64,000 bases of DNA from Granulicella mallensis (lineage in GTDB: Bacteria; Acidobacteriota; Terriglobia; Terriglobales; Acidobacteriaceae): the NCBI RefSeq assembly GCF_014203225.1, contig NZ_JACHIO010000006.1, positions 186,001-250,000 of the forward strand, given 5' to 3'. How positions within the stretch are numbered: position 1 is the stretch's first letter; each line of letters begins with the position of its first letter. The position numbers and the translations under genes were made by a program. The notes under the pieces were generated by a model. It saw nothing but the letters and a program-made list of their open reading frames with translations, was not told the DNA's origin and ran no database searches. Positions 18,225-30,317 of this stretch are shown here, one piece after another.

Positions 18225-19624
18225 CGCGCTCCTCCCCTGGAGGAGGGATAGCCGGCAGTGACGCGTTCCCAGAAGCTGGATGTCAGCGCCGGGTCTTTGT
18301 AGCGGCTGAACCGCTCCCACTGAGGATAGAACTCCTGGAACTGCGGCGCGGTCATGCGAGCATCTTTGGCCGGATAGAGCCGTCCGCCGAACTCGCGCGT
18401 CATCTCCGCAAGACGATCAAAGAGCGCGAAGCTCTTCTCGGGCTTGATGGGGAAATCGAGCGCAAGCGTGATGCCGGGCTTGGGGAAGCTCATCATGCCG
18501 GGCGATTGCACATTGCCGAACGCCTTGAGCACAGCAAGAAAGCTGGCGAGGCCGGACTTGGCAACCTCCGTCAGAATCGCCACCGTCCCTTCGCGTGCGT
18601 GCTCCCACGGAATGGCGTACTGAAACTGCAGCAGGCCGCGCTTACCGTACATGCGATTCCAGTGCAGCACGGCATCCAACGGATAGAAGAACGGTTCGTA
18701 GTCCTGTAGTGCCGTCACGCGTTTCTTCATCTGCTTATTGAAGTAAAGCCCATTGAACGCGCCGACGGTCGCACCGTTCAAGGCGAAACCTGGCAGTTCA
18801 AACGGGAAGACGAGCTTGGGTTTGGCCGATGGCTCGAGCGGCCCAGGCACCTGAGAATGGTCACCCTGCATAAAGATGCCGCGGCAGAAGTTCTTTCCTG
18901 TCGAAGTCACATCGACCCAGCTCACCGTGTATTCGATGTGTTCGGCCTGCTGGGTGAGATCGAGGAACTCGTCGATGCCATGAAACTGGATGCCCTGGTA
19001 GTCGATCATGCGGCTGACGATGGGCTTGAGCCGCACCTGCGCCCAGGTCATCACGCCGGTAAGGCCCATGCCGCCGATGGTCGCGGCAAAATAGTCAGGG
19101 TTTTGGGTCGGGGTGCAGTGCATGCGGGCGCCGTCGGAACGGACCAGTTCGAACTGCGTGATGTGATTGCCGAACGTCCCGGCGGTGTGATGGTTTTTAC
19201 CGTGGATGTCGTTGGCGATGGCCCCGCCCAGGGTGACGTACTTCGTTCCCGGCGTAACGGGCAGAAAGAAGCCACGCGGCACGGCAAAATCCAGAATCTG
19301 CGCCAGAGTAATGCCGGTTTCGGCGGTCAACAATCCAGTCGCTGCATCGAACCCCAGCAGGCGGTTCATCGAGGTCGTCTGGAGCAGTGTTCCGTCTTTC
19401 AGCAGGCAGACATCGCCATAGCTGCGTCCCATTCCTACCGCTAAAGCCCCGTGGTGAACTCCATCGATTGCCCGAGGAAAATCTCCCTGCCAGTGCAGTG
19501 GGACAACCGTCGCCCCGTAAGTGGGATAGCGCCCCCAGGACTCAAACGGCGGCACACCGTCGAAGGGCGGCTCCTGATCGACGGAGGTTGCCGGGGGAAA
19601 CTGGAGTTCGGCTGAGGCAGGCAT
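18221..19624 (-). CDS. dprE1: FAD-dependent oxidase, DprE1-like
   Basis: From the ATG at 19624 the protein has 467 residues, the size of DprE1 (about 461). It shows the vanillyl-alcohol-oxidase/FAD_binding_4 signature: GMGRSYGDV, PGTKYVTLGGAIANDIHGKNHH, and FGNHITQFELV, which are very close to mycobacterial DprE1 as I remember it. Near the C terminus, PGITLALDFPI aligns with the DprE1 segment that carries the benzothiazinone-target Cys387, here Ala; the catalytic-site Lys (K418 in Mtb) is kept in LYPAKDAR. It is followed with a 4-base overlap by the DprE2-like SDR. Predicted to oxidise a polyprenyl-phospho-sugar at C2. The longer open frame upstream runs through a palindromic repeat and is not used. 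Confidence 0.82.
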   Translation of the reverse strand: MPASAELQFPPATSVDQEPPFDGVPPFESWGRYPTYGATVVPLHWQGDFPRAIDGVHHGALAVGMGRSYGDVCLLKDGTLLQTTSMNRLLGFDAATGLLTAETGITLAQILDFAVPRGFFLPVTPGTKYVTLGGAIANDIHGKNHHTAGTFGNHITQFELVRSDGARMHCTPTQNPDYFAATIGGMGLTGVMTWAQVRLKPIVSRMIDYQGIQFHGIDEFLDLTQQAEHIEYTVSWVDVTSTGKNFCRGIFMQGDHSQVPGPLEPSAKPKLVFPFELPGFALNGATVGAFNGLYFNKQMKKRVTALQDYEPFFYPLDAVLHWNRMYGKRGLLQFQYAIPWEHAREGTVAILTEVAKSGLASFLAVLKAFGNVQSPGMMSFPKPGITLALDFPIKPEKSFALFDRLAEMTREFGGRLYPAKDARMTAPQFQEFYPQWERFSRYKDPALTSSFWERVTAGYPSSRGGAR

Positions 19625-19704
19625 GTCTACAGGATAGCCGATGACGGGGGTCGAACAGGCTATGAGAGTACATGGCAATTGCATATGTTTTTGCTGTTGC
19701 CTGT

Positions 19705-19860
19705 TTTTCGTCGTCATCCTGAGCCCCCGCATTCTGCACGATGCCAGATGGAGCGAACGCGGCCGTTCACGCCTTGGGTGATGAAAAGCTTGCAGAGCCG
19801 AGATGAATTGGCGATCCCAATACGGGGGTCCTTCCCGATGGCTCAGGATGACGACGAAAA
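19705..19860. repeat. Intergenic element with perfect 20-bp terminal inverted repeats
   Basis: TTTTCGTCGTCATCCTGAGC at 19705-19724 is exactly complementary to 19841-19860. The 116 bases between contain no gene. The CATCCTGAGC core is a frequent intergenic palindrome in many bacteria. It lies in the 306-base gap between rplT and the DprE1-like gene. No target-site duplication is seen at the borders. Confidence 0.7.
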
Positions 19861-19930
19861 GCGGATAACGATGACCCAAAAGAGAAGGGCGTGGCCGAAG
19901 CCACACCCATCTTGTCCTGCCTGCGGAAAG

Positions 19931-20308
19931 TTACGCCGCAACCTTCTTGGCGCTCTCGAGCCCGGCCTTGGCCTGCACAGCGAGTGCGGCAAAACCTGCG
20001 GGATCGTTGGCAGCGATGTCGGCGAGGATCTTGCGATCGAGACCGTTGCCAGCCTTCTTGAGGCCGTTGATGAACGTCGAATAGCTCATGCCGTTAATGC
20101 GGGCCGCGGCGCCGATGCGCACGATCCACAACGAACGGAACTGCCGCTTCTTCTGTTTGCGGCCGATATAGGCAAACTTCAGGCCGCGTTCAACGGCTTC
20201 CTGGGCTGCCTGATAGAGCTTGGATTTCGTGAGGAAATAGCCACTCGCGCGCTTGAGAATCTTTTTGCGGCGGTCGCTGCGTTTGGTACTCCGTTTTACA
20301 CGGGGCAT
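19931..20308 (-). CDS. rplT: 50S ribosomal protein L20
   Basis: The 125-residue basic protein begins [19 protein letters not shown] and continues with [34 protein letters not shown] and [17 protein letters not shown], all diagnostic of L20. GGAG lies 6 bases before the ATG. L20 binds 23S rRNA early in 50S assembly. rpmI lies upstream on the same strand, with an unusually long 270-base spacer; the usual infC is not next to them. The C terminus is a little longer than usual. Confidence 0.98.
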   Translation of the reverse strand: MPRVKRSTKRSDRRKKILKRASGYFLTKSKLYQAAQEAVERGLKFAYIGRKQKKRQFRSLWIVRIGAAARINGMSYSTFINGLKKAGNGLDRKILADIAANDPAGFAALAVQAKAGLESAKKVAA

Positions 20309-20578
20309 GTCATTCTCCTTTTGCGTACTGCGTTCAAGCGGCTGGAGGTAAGGGTCGCATTCTCGTCTCAATCAGAACTAGTGGGTGTCCTGAAAGAGCG
20401 TGGAGAGAATGACGATGGTGTGGCCTCTTCACTCGCCTACAACTTCGAATCTCAGTGGGTTGGCTTTGGCCTAACCCAGGGGCCTCAACGCTTGAGCGGC
20501 CCTTTGTGCTGTCAAAATCGACAGAACGGCTTGATTCGAAAAACTCTACAAACTTCTCTACGCTTCGGCTTTTAAGCC

Positions 20579-20776
20579 TTACGCGTAGGGAAGCATACGG
20601 GCGACCTTGGGGGTATCCGCCACCGAAACGAGAACGATCTTTCCAAGCTTGCTCTTGGTCTTGGTCGCCTTCGAGGTGAGGATATGGCGCATCTTCGACT
20701 GGCCGCGCTTGAACTTGCCGGTACCAGTCTTCTTGAAGCGCTTGGCCGCGCCTGAGTGTGTCTTCAACTTTGGCAT
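20579..20776 (-). CDS. rpmI: 50S ribosomal protein L35
   Basis: The 65-residue protein begins [20 protein letters not shown] and contains GKFKRG and [11 protein letters not shown], the conserved L35 sequence. It is the first gene of a rpmI-rplT unit. In most bacteria infC precedes it, but here the upstream neighbour is a divergent M13 peptidase gene, so infC must be elsewhere or outside this transcription unit. Confidence 0.98.
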   Translation of the reverse strand: MPKLKTHSGAAKRFKKTGTGKFKRGQSKMRHILTSKATKTKSKLGKIVLVSVADTPKVARMLPYA

Positions 20777-20917
20777 GGGGTTCCTAACAGAACTACTGCT
20801 ATTTACAACAGCGATCAGTATAACAGATGTGAGAGGGGGGCTCCTCCAAAACAAGGCATCCGCTCCTGAGAACCACTGCTCCCCAGGCGTTGTAGGATGG
20901 CTCTCACTGGAGAACTT

Positions 20918-22981
20918 ATGCTCTCGAAACCTCTGCTTGCCATGGCGCTCGCCGCGGCCGTCCTTTGTCTTTCTTCACAGCCTCTTTCGGCTCAACAGCC
21001 AGCCGCGCCACAGCCACTGCTGGCGATGCCCTACTCGCCCTCGCTCGATGTCACGAGCCTCGACCGCTCGGTCGATCCCTGTGTGGACTTCTACAAGTTC
21101 TCCTGCGGCGGCTGGATGAAGAACAACCCGATCCCCTCCGATCAGGCCGCGTGGGACGTCTATTCCAAGCTCGCCAATGAGAACCAGCAGTTCCTCTGGG
21201 GCATTCTCGTGGCAGACGCCAAAGCCACCAACCGCACGCCTGTACAGCAAAAGGTCGGCGACTACTTTGCCGCCTGCATGAACACTTCGGCCATCGACGC
21301 GCTTGGCGATAAGCCGGTGCTGCCTGAGCTGGCAAGAATCGATGCCCTGAAGACTCGGCCTGAGCTGCTCGCCGCACTCACGCGCCTGCACCACGAGTAC
21401 GCCGGCAGCTTCTTCTTCGGCTCTGGCACAGACCAGGATGCCATCAACTCGTCCGTCATGATCGTTAGGGTGGGAGCGGGAGGGCTCGGTTTACCCGACC
21501 GCGATTATTACTTGAAGACCGATGACAAGAGCGTCAAAATCCGCGAGCAATATATTGCGTATATTCAGCAACTGCTGGTTCTTACTGGTGAGTCTGAAGA
21601 GAAGACCAAGGCCGATGCCGCTGCAATCCTACGCATAGAGACTACCCTGGCCAAGGCATCGTTGACCCGCGTCGAACGCCGCGATCCGCATAACACGTAC
21701 CACATGATGACCGTCGCCGAACTTGCGAAGCTTGCGCCTTCGATCGACTGGCCGCTCTACTTCAAGACACAGGGAGTCTCGGACGTGGAGAAGCTGAACG
21801 TCTCTCAGCCGGCGTTCCTGAAGACCGTCGAAGCCGAACTCTCGACAGAAGACGTAGCAGCGCTGCGAGCTTACCTGCGCTTTCATCTGCTGACTGCCGC
21901 CGCGCCTTACCTCGCGCATCCGTTCGAGCAGACCAACTTCGACTTCTACTCGAAGACGCTGCGCGGCATTCCCGTAATGCCTCCGCGCTGGAAGATTTGT
22001 ACGCGCGCAGTTGATGGCAACCTTGGCGAGGCCCTGGGGCAGGAGTTTGTGAGGCGCACCTTCTCCGCCGACATGAAGGGCCGCACGCAGCTCATGACCG
22101 AACAGATCGAGACAGCCATGCAGCAGGAGATCGAGGGACTGCCCTGGATGAGCCCGGCAACCAAGCAGGAAGCGCTGCGCAAGCTGCATGCTATCCGCAA
22201 CAAGATCGGCTATCCCGAGCACTGGCGCGACTACTCCGCGCTTGAGGTCAAAGCGGATGACTATGCCGGCGATGTCCTGCGCGCCTATCGTTTCGAGGAC
22301 GCGCGCCAGTGGCACAAGCTGGGCAAGCCGGTCGACCTGACTGAGTGGAATATGACCCCTCCAACCGTGAATGCCTACTTCAACGACCGAATGAATGACA
22401 TCAACTTCCCTGCCGGTGTTCTGCAGCCACCGCTGTACGATTCGAAGCTGGACGACGCGCCGAACTACGGCGACACAGGCGGCACCATCGGCCATGAACT
22501 GACGCACGCCTTCGACGACGAAGGACGGCAGTTCGACGCCAAGGGTAACCTGCGCGACTGGTGGACTCCCGAGGACGCGAAGGGCTTCGAAGACCGCATC
22601 AACTGCATTCGCGACCAATATGCCGGCTATGTCATCGTCGACGACACGCACATCAACTCCAAGCTGACCAGTGGCGAAGACGTCGCCGATCTGGGCGGGG
22701 AGTTGCTGGCCTATATCGCCTGGAAGAAACAGACCGAGGGCGTGAAGCTGACCGACGTCGAAGGCTTCACCCCGGATCAGCGATTCTTTGTGGGCATGGC
22801 GCAGTGGGCCTGTGAGAACGAACGGCCGGAGAACCTGCGGGTACATGCCGCGACCGATCCGCACTCACCCGGGTTTGCGCGCATCAACGGCGTGGTGTCG
22901 AACATGCCGGAGTTCCAGAAGGCCTTCGGCTGCAAGGCAAGCCAGCCGATGGTGCATGCACCGTCGTGCCGGGTCTGGTAG
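20918..22981 (+). CDS. M13-family zinc metallopeptidase (neprilysin / PepO-like), secreted
   Basis: The start is the ATG preceded by GGAG with a 5-base spacer, giving 687 residues with a signal peptide ([20 protein letters not shown]). The Peptidase_M13_N domain begins at [25 protein letters not shown]. The active site is [12 protein letters not shown] (HExxH at 526-530), the third zinc ligand Glu and the Asp are in [17 protein letters not shown], and the substrate-binding segment is [22 protein letters not shown]. The family-typical C-terminal CxVW end is present (SCRVW). It degrades small peptides in the periplasm or outside the cell. Monocistronic, divergent from rpmI. Confidence 0.96.
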   Translation: MLSKPLLAMALAAAVLCLSSQPLSAQQPAAPQPLLAMPYSPSLDVTSLDRSVDPCVDFYKFSCGGWMKNNPIPSDQAAWDVYSKLANENQQFLWGILVADAKATNRTPVQQKVGDYFAACMNTSAIDALGDKPVLPELARIDALKTRPELLAALTRLHHEYAGSFFFGSGTDQDAINSSVMIVRVGAGGLGLPDRDYYLKTDDKSVKIREQYIAYIQQLLVLTGESEEKTKADAAAILRIETTLAKASLTRVERRDPHNTYHMMTVAELAKLAPSIDWPLYFKTQGVSDVEKLNVSQPAFLKTVEAELSTEDVAALRAYLRFHLLTAAAPYLAHPFEQTNFDFYSKTLRGIPVMPPRWKICTRAVDGNLGEALGQEFVRRTFSADMKGRTQLMTEQIETAMQQEIEGLPWMSPATKQEALRKLHAIRNKIGYPEHWRDYSALEVKADDYAGDVLRAYRFEDARQWHKLGKPVDLTEWNMTPPTVNAYFNDRMNDINFPAGVLQPPLYDSKLDDAPNYGDTGGTIGHELTHAFDDEGRQFDAKGNLRDWWTPEDAKGFEDRINCIRDQYAGYVIVDDTHINSKLTSGEDVADLGGELLAYIAWKKQTEGVKLTDVEGFTPDQRFFVGMAQWACENERPENLRVHAATDPHSPGFARINGVVSNMPEFQKAFGCKASQPMVHAPSCRVW

Positions 22982-23061
22982 CACCGTACTGAGGCTTGAA
23001 GTCGTAGCCGCGGCCGGAAGCAGATTTCCTTTGGGGATGACAGAAAAGAGGCAAGACCATA

Positions 23062-23101
23062 CCGTCGCATCTGGTAGCTCGAGTGCTACCAGATGCGACG
23101 G
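23062..23101. terminator. Perfect 17-bp hairpin overlapping the vapC stop codon
   Basis: Bases 23062-23078 are exactly complementary to 23085-23101 with a 6-base loop. The stop codon and last codons of the toxin gene lie inside the right arm. It lies between the convergent M13 gene and toxin-antitoxin pair. No U-tract follows on either strand. Confidence 0.65.
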
Positions 23102-23472
23102 ACACCGAAAGAATCCAACGCAGAGTCGATGCTAATCACGGGTATATCCAGCGCCAACGCTTGGGCTGCGATCATACGGTCGAACGGGTCACCGTGCTCC
23201 CCAACGAGACGGCCGGCGCGGAGTGCCGTTTCGGTATCGATAGACAGCAAGGTGTATCCAGCGGCATCCATATCGTTGAGGAATTCACGTTCGAACTCTT
23301 CCGCGAAAGGAAGCTTACCAAGACGTACCTTCGTTGCGATTTCCCACGCAGAGGCTGCAGAGACAAGCAACTCAACGGATTCGTCAGAGATGATTGCTGC
23401 AGCCTTATGACTAAGTTTTTCTGGAGTGAGTGCCGCCCAGAGAAGAGCTTGCGTGTCGAAAAGGAATCTCAC
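23086..23472 (-). CDS. vapC: PIN-domain ribonuclease toxin (VapC-like)
   Basis: A GTG start overlapping the antitoxin stop by 4 bases gives 128 residues beginning VRFLFDTQALLWAALTPEKL. The PIN-domain acidic residues are seen in FLFDTQ, in SAWEIATK and in GDPFDRMIAAQA, with a further Asp near the end (ISIDSALDSF). This subfamily (PIN_Sll0205-like) has the SAASAWEIATKVRLGKLPF signature. It would cleave RNA when not bound by its antitoxin. The last codons lie in a strong hairpin. Confidence 0.92.
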   Translation of the reverse strand: MRFLFDTQALLWAALTPEKLSHKAAAIISDESVELLVSAASAWEIATKVRLGKLPFAEEFEREFLNDMDAAGYTLLSIDTETALRAGRLVGEHGDPFDRMIAAQALALDIPVISIDSALDSFGVRRIW

Positions 23473-23708
23473 TCGCTTATGCCGTCCCAACCCTTTGGCA
23501 AGGGTTCCCAAAAAGCGTCTCCCAATTCAAATCCAGGTGTTTCACGAACACCCAGCCGTTTCTTCTTGGGAATTGGTTCAATCCCTTCCAACTTCGCAAC
23601 CGGGGTCTTGTCGCGGCCGGAGGTAATAATGACCGTTTCCCCGGCCTGCGCCTTCTTCACGAGGCTGGAGAGGTTTGTTTTAGCTTCAAAAATCGTTGCT
23701 GTAAGCAT
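23469..23708 (-). CDS. Antitoxin, Phd/YefM-like
   Basis: The 79-residue protein begins MLTATIFEAKTNLSSLVKKA and continues AGETVIITSGRDKTPVAKL, the DNA-binding fold of prevent-host-death (Phd/YefM) antitoxins. The C-terminal tail (GFELGDAFWEPLPKGW) is the part expected to wrap the toxin. It precedes the PIN toxin with a GTGA overlap. It should neutralise the toxin and autorepress the pair. Confidence 0.92.
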   Translation of the reverse strand: MLTATIFEAKTNLSSLVKKAQAGETVIITSGRDKTPVAKLEGIEPIPKKKRLGVRETPGFELGDAFWEPLPKGWDGISE

Positions 23709-23888
23709 GTCGCCCTCTCAATCTGCTAATCAATCTTAGCTAAGATAAAACCGCCTGTCCAGCAGGCCTCTAACCTCAAGAAATCGCTGTACGCTCATCA
23801 CATTTACATCACAAAAACAGGCTTCTTGCTCTAAACTGGCTCCGTTTCAAATACCAAGCAAATAAAGAAGTGAACCTTGGAGGAAGTT

Positions 23889-24653
23889 ATGGAGATAGCG
23901 CTTTCACGGCGTTGTATTGCCGAGTTCTTTGGAACATTCTGGTTAGTCTTCGGCGGTTGCGGAGCAGCGATTCTAGCCTGTGGGTTTCCAGCGTTTGGCA
24001 TCGGTTTTGTCGGTGTTGCGCTCGCCTTCGGCCTGACCGTGCTGACGATGGCCTATGCCATCGGACATATCTCCGGTTGCCACCTCAACCCTGCCGTCAC
24101 ACTGGGCCTCGTCGCCGGCAAGCGCTTTCCGGCCAAAGAGCTTCTTCCCTACTGGATCTCGCAGGTAATCGGCGGCATTGCCGCGGCTGGCGTGCTCTAT
24201 GTCATCGCCTCCGGCAAAACGGACTACGCGGTGGGCGGCTTTGCCTCCAACGGCTACGGTCCCGCCATGCCGGGCGGCTTTGGGTCACCCGGCGGCTACA
24301 GCCTGATCGCCTGCCTGGTAGCCGAGGTCGTGTTGACCTTCTTCTTCCTGGTAGTGATTCTGGGCGCAACCGACCAGCGCGCGGCCAAGGGATTTGCACC
24401 ACTGGCGATCGGCCTCTGCCTGACGCTGATTCACCTCATCGGCATCCCGGTGACCAACCTCTCCGTCAACCCGGCGCGCTCGACCGGTCCGGCTATCGTT
24501 GCCGGCGGATTGGCCCTGCAGCAGTTGTGGCTGTTCTGGGTCGCTCCGCTGGTGGGAGCCGCCATTGCAGGCATCTTCTATAACGCGGTACTCGCGGAAC
24601 ATGAAGTGCCTCCTGTAACAGAAGAGCCGGTAACGTACGCGGCATCCGCCTAA
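23889..24653 (+). CDS. aqpZ: Aquaporin Z-type water channel
   Basis: The start ATG at 23889 follows GGAGG with a 5-base spacer and gives 254 residues. Six membrane spans and both NPA loops are present ([10 protein letters not shown] and [10 protein letters not shown]); the N-terminal [19 protein letters not shown] and the His in SGCHLNPAV are typical of the water-selective AqpZ group. It is monocistronic and ends at a classical intrinsic terminator. Function: rapid water flux across the inner membrane. Confidence 0.96.
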   Translation: MEIALSRRCIAEFFGTFWLVFGGCGAAILACGFPAFGIGFVGVALAFGLTVLTMAYAIGHISGCHLNPAVTLGLVAGKRFPAKELLPYWISQVIGGIAAAGVLYVIASGKTDYAVGGFASNGYGPAMPGGFGSPGGYSLIACLVAEVVLTFFFLVVILGATDQRAAKGFAPLAIGLCLTLIHLIGIPVTNLSVNPARSTGPAIVAGGLALQQLWLFWVAPLVGAAIAGIFYNAVLAEHEVPPVTEEPVTYAASA

Positions 24654-24677
24654 AACAACAAATACCCCGCTCAGAAG

Positions 24678-24705
24678 CCCCCGAGTCTGCCGCTCGGGGG
24701 TTTTT
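24678..24705 (+). terminator. Intrinsic terminator of aqpZ
   Basis: CCCCCGAG (24678-24685) and CTCGGGGG (24693-24700) form the stem with a 7-base loop, directly followed by five T residues. This is the best canonical rho-independent terminator in the window. Confidence 0.93.
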
Positions 24706-24910
24706 GCTGTTTAAGAAGTCCTGGGACATCGGCTAAACCCTTCAATCTACGCCTTTTGTTCCCTTCCAGAGAGCCCCTTCGGCGCTTCGAAAACGGGCGG
24801 GCGCGTGCTATACTTAGGTGTCGACAACACCAGCAAACAGCCTGTATTTTCAAGGGTTTTTGCGCCCTTTCCCGATCGGTTCCCAGCCCTCTGGAGAGCC
24901 AACCGGATAA

Positions 24911-27574
<2,664 letters not shown>

Positions 27575-27627
27575 CTCGCTGTATTTGTAGCTTGACGTAT
27601 ATCGCGATCACTCGTGAAACATAAGCT

Positions 27628-27672
27628 GAAACATCGGGCGAGCTCATTCTTCATGAGCTCGCCCGATGTTTC
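27628..27672 (+). terminator. Hairpin downstream of gyrB
   Basis: A perfect 20-bp inverted repeat (27628-27647 with 27653-27672) with a 5-base loop, 54 bases after the gyrB stop. No U-tract. It fits a strong 3' end structure. The rest of the 281-base gap up to the globin gene shows nothing else. Confidence 0.7.
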
Positions 27673-27855
27673 GTTCAGTCAGAAATTGCGTAGCGTGTTT
27701 ACCCGATTCATTCGATGAGAGGATGGGGCTGAAATCACCTTGGCGTAGTGATCAGAACCCTCGAAAAACGCAAACGTTAGTTTCGGCTCTGATTGAGATC
27801 TATCCGATTTCGCACCGCCCGTAAAATCGATACCCACTAAAAACTCGCGGCACAT

Positions 27856-28356
27856 TCAGCTACGGTTTGGGTCGGATGTTTCCGGTTCGGGCTGGTAAGG
27901 CCCTCCTGGGACACCCCAATTCCACTCGGGCATGGGAGCTTCTTCAATGCGGGTATCGGATGGAAGCGCAGAATTGATGACAGCAAGGCGAGAACCCCAT
28001 TCCAGGTATGCGACAAGCGCGGACCGAAACTCCGGATCGGAAGGAAGATTCAACTCATCAGCCGTTTCGAGGAGGAGCCGCACCCAGTGTTGACGCTGCT
28101 GCTCCGTGATGCCTTTTCCGAGGTGATGGCGAATCATCGCAGCATGTCCACCGTGCTGCGATGAATACTCAGCAGGACCACCCAGAACTTCGGCGATGAA
28201 TTTGGCGACGTGCTCGAAGTGGGCCGGATCCATGTGGCGGAATAGGGGTTCGAGGATGGGGTCGGCCGGCACCTTCTCGTAGAAGCGCTCTATAAGCGCA
28301 GAAAGAGCTTCTGAACCACCGAGCCATTGGTAGAGTGTAGGAACCTGTGAAGCCAT
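27856..28356 (-). CDS. Group II truncated haemoglobin
   Basis: The 166-residue protein has the 2-on-2 globin fold: LYQWLGGSEALSALIERFY (helices A-B), PLFRHMDPAHFEHVAKFIAEVLGGP, and AAMIRHHLGKGITEQQRQHW, where the proximal His lies in RHHLGK and the G8 Trp in HWVRLLL. The C-terminal MPEWNWGVPGGPY tail occurs in a bacterial subgroup of these globins. It binds O2 or NO with haem. It starts 48 bases downstream of the epimerase gene stop and may share that transcript. Precise role unknown. Confidence 0.92.
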   Translation of the reverse strand: MASQVPTLYQWLGGSEALSALIERFYEKVPADPILEPLFRHMDPAHFEHVAKFIAEVLGGPAEYSSQHGGHAAMIRHHLGKGITEQQRQHWVRLLLETADELNLPSDPEFRSALVAYLEWGSRLAVINSALPSDTRIEEAPMPEWNWGVPGGPYQPEPETSDPNRS

Positions 28357-28404
28357 ACCGAATTTTAGCCAGTATTGCGTCGATCTGCCGTCAAATCCCA
28401 GGCG

Positions 28405-29544
28405 TCATAAACCCGAACTTTGTACGCTTTGAACGATTCCTTTCGCGCGCAGGCCTGCCTCGGCCTTCGAGAAATAGTCTTCGACCGCACCCTGCGTCCT
28501 GATCCAGTCGATATAGCGCGCGATCCCCTGCTCGATCGTGGTCCTGGGTTCGTATCCGATCGTGCGAATGCGGTTGATGTCTGAGATGAGCGAGCGAATC
28601 TCTCCGGGCCGAAACTCCCCTCTCGCCAGCGGTGCGAGCTTTACGCCGAGTTGGTTCGCGATGATACCAGCGAGGTCGCGGACGCTGGTCGCCCGCCCGC
28701 TGCCGACGTTGGCGGCCAGACCATCCAGCTTATCGGTAGTGGCCGCAAGCAGGTTGGCGCGCGCGATGTCTTCTACGAAGCACAGGTCCCGGGTCTGGCC
28801 GCCGTCTTCATACATGATGGGCGGCTGGCCATTCAGGAGGCGCGTGCAGAAGATGGCGATCACTCCGGTATAGGGATTGAAAAGTGACTGGCGCGGGCCA
28901 TAGGTACAGGAGTACCGCAGTGCGACTGTCGGGATTCCTGTCTGCTTCCCCCAGAGCAGCACAAGACGCTCTTGATCGACCTTCGTCAGGGCGTAGACCG
29001 TTTCACCCCCGCCCGGCGTGGCCTCCGGGGTCGGGATGGAAGTCGTAGGCTTGCCGCAGATTGGACAGTGCACGCTGAAATCACCCGCGCGGAGCTGTTC
29101 GGCGGGACGCAGCAAGGGAACGACGTGGCCATGCTCCGGGCAATTCGCCGCACCTTCGCTGTACACCGCCTGCGAACTTGCCACGAGGACTTTGCGAATG
29201 GGCAGGTGCTGGTCGCGAATGATCTCCAGCATCTGTGCGGTGCCGAAGCTATTCACCAGGACATACTTCGCCATCTCCGGCATATAGCCGCCGTAGGCAG
29301 CCTCATGGAAGACAACATCGATATCCATCAAAGCGGAGTGCATCGTCTCGTAGTCCTGCACGTTACCCTGGCGAAACTCTGCCGCTGGATTGACCCACTC
29401 AGGCTTGCCGTTCTTGTGGGTCTGCGGCTCCAGGTTGTCGAGTATGCGAACGGTCCAACCTTCGCTCAGGAGGAGGTCAACGATGTGAGAGCCGATGAGG
29501 CCTGCGCCTCCGGTGACAAGTGCGCGTTTTTGATGTGCAGCCAT
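28405..29544 (-). CDS. NAD-dependent sugar-nucleotide epimerase with zinc-knuckle insert
   Basis: The 379-residue extended SDR has the dinucleotide motif TGGAGLIGSH, DNLEPQTH, and the active-site Y184-x3-K188 in ETVYALTKVDQERL, as in UDP-glucose 4-epimerase relatives. Between the Ser and the Tyr of the active site is an insert with Cys135 (and His138/His140), Cys160 and Cys163 (HCPICGKPT), which looks like a zinc knuckle. It is the last of five closely packed genes for sugar modification. Probably epimerises or dehydrates a nucleoside-diphosphate sugar; substrate unknown. Confidence 0.85.
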   Translation of the reverse strand: MAAHQKRALVTGGAGLIGSHIVDLLLSEGWTVRILDNLEPQTHKNGKPEWVNPAAEFRQGNVQDYETMHSALMDIDVVFHEAAYGGYMPEMAKYVLVNSFGTAQMLEIIRDQHLPIRKVLVASSQAVYSEGAANCPEHGHVVPLLRPAEQLRAGDFSVHCPICGKPTTSIPTPEATPGGGETVYALTKVDQERLVLLWGKQTGIPTVALRYSCTYGPRQSLFNPYTGVIAIFCTRLLNGQPPIMYEDGGQTRDLCFVEDIARANLLAATTDKLDGLAANVGSGRATSVRDLAGIIANQLGVKLAPLARGEFRPGEIRSLISDINRIRTIGYEPRTTIEQGIARYIDWIRTQGAVEDYFSKAEAGLRAKGIVQSVQSSGL

Positions 29545-29600
29545 AGGTGTGTCCTGGAATGGGTTGAAGAGCGAAGCTCTATAGAGCCCTTGCGAAGAAA

Positions 29601-30317
29601 CTAGGTAGATCGAGAGAATGCAATGCGAAGCAGCACCGCCAATATCCGTATCCCGGTCTTAAAACTGGCAGCGAGATTGCCCGATACTTTGCTGACTCCG
29701 CCCTTTCTGCATTGGTAGTCGACGGGAATCTCCTGTACGCGGAGATGCTGTTGCGCCGCCTTGGCCTGCATCTCCAAATTCCAACCGTAGGTCATCTCTG
29801 ACATATTGAGCTGTTGTAATGACGACCGGCAAATAGCCCGGAATGGCCCCATATCGGTATAGCGGATGCCGTACAGCATGCGAAGAAGAAGCGAGACCAG
29901 ATGCCCCGCGAAGACCTGGCTAGCCAGCATAGAGCCTGGCTCACGATGTCCCCGGAGTCGTGAACCAATGGCAAAGTCTGCTTCGCCAGCTTCGAGAGGA
30001 GCGACCAGACGAGGAAGATCCGCAATGACGTCACTGCCATCGCCATCCATAAAAACCAGGATCGTACTCGTTGCGAGGGCGGCATCGGAGCCGGCTTTAC
30101 AGGCTGCGCCATAGCCCCGTGGCGAGGTGATGACGCGCGCTCCTGCCGCGGCTGCAATCCTGGCAGTGTCGTCCGTCGAGCCGTTGTCGATGACGATGCA
30201 TTCTGCGATGAGCGGCCACGGCATCGAGGCAACGACCTGACCGATGGATTCCTGCTCATTGAGCGCGGGAATGATGACGGAGATCTTCGAGCCGTTCATG
30301 TTGTCGAAGGCACTCAC
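29601..30317 (-). CDS. Family 2 glycosyltransferase (dolichol-phosphate-mannose-synthase-like)
   Basis: The GTG at 30317 overlaps the stop of the upstream gene (GTGA) and follows GGAGG by 7 bases, so I prefer it to the ATG at 30299; this gives 238 residues. The GT-A fold shows ISVIIPALNEQESIGQVV, VIDNGSTDDTARIA and the metal-binding FMDGDGSD. MGPFRAICRSSL and YGWNLEMQAKAA are typical of DPM1/GtrB-like enzymes that load a sugar on a polyprenyl phosphate. It is followed by the epimerase gene and preceded by a membrane glycosyltransferase, which may use the lipid-linked sugar. Confidence 0.9.
   Translation of the reverse strand: MSAFDNMNGSKISVIIPALNEQESIGQVVASMPWPLIAECIVIDNGSTDDTARIAAAAGARVITSPRGYGAACKAGSDAALATSTILVFMDGDGSDVIADLPRLVAPLEAGEADFAIGSRLRGHREPGSMLASQVFAGHLVSLLLRMLYGIRYTDMGPFRAICRSSLQQLNMSEMTYGWNLEMQAKAAQQHLRVQEIPVDYQCRKGGVSKVSGNLAASFKTGIRILAVLLRIAFSRST

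Noticed and set aside
18224-18320. Longer N terminus for the SDR
   Set aside because: The added residues are unlike any SDR and the ATGA overlap with the upstream gene sets the start.
21629-22864. 411-codon minus-strand frame opposite the M13 peptidase
   Set aside because: Shadow of a gene with complete active-site motifs on the other strand.
22986-23060. Short sequence GCAGATTTCCTTTGGGGATGACA as repeat
   Set aside because: It resembles a dispersed intergenic motif, but only one copy is in the window, so it cannot be supported here.
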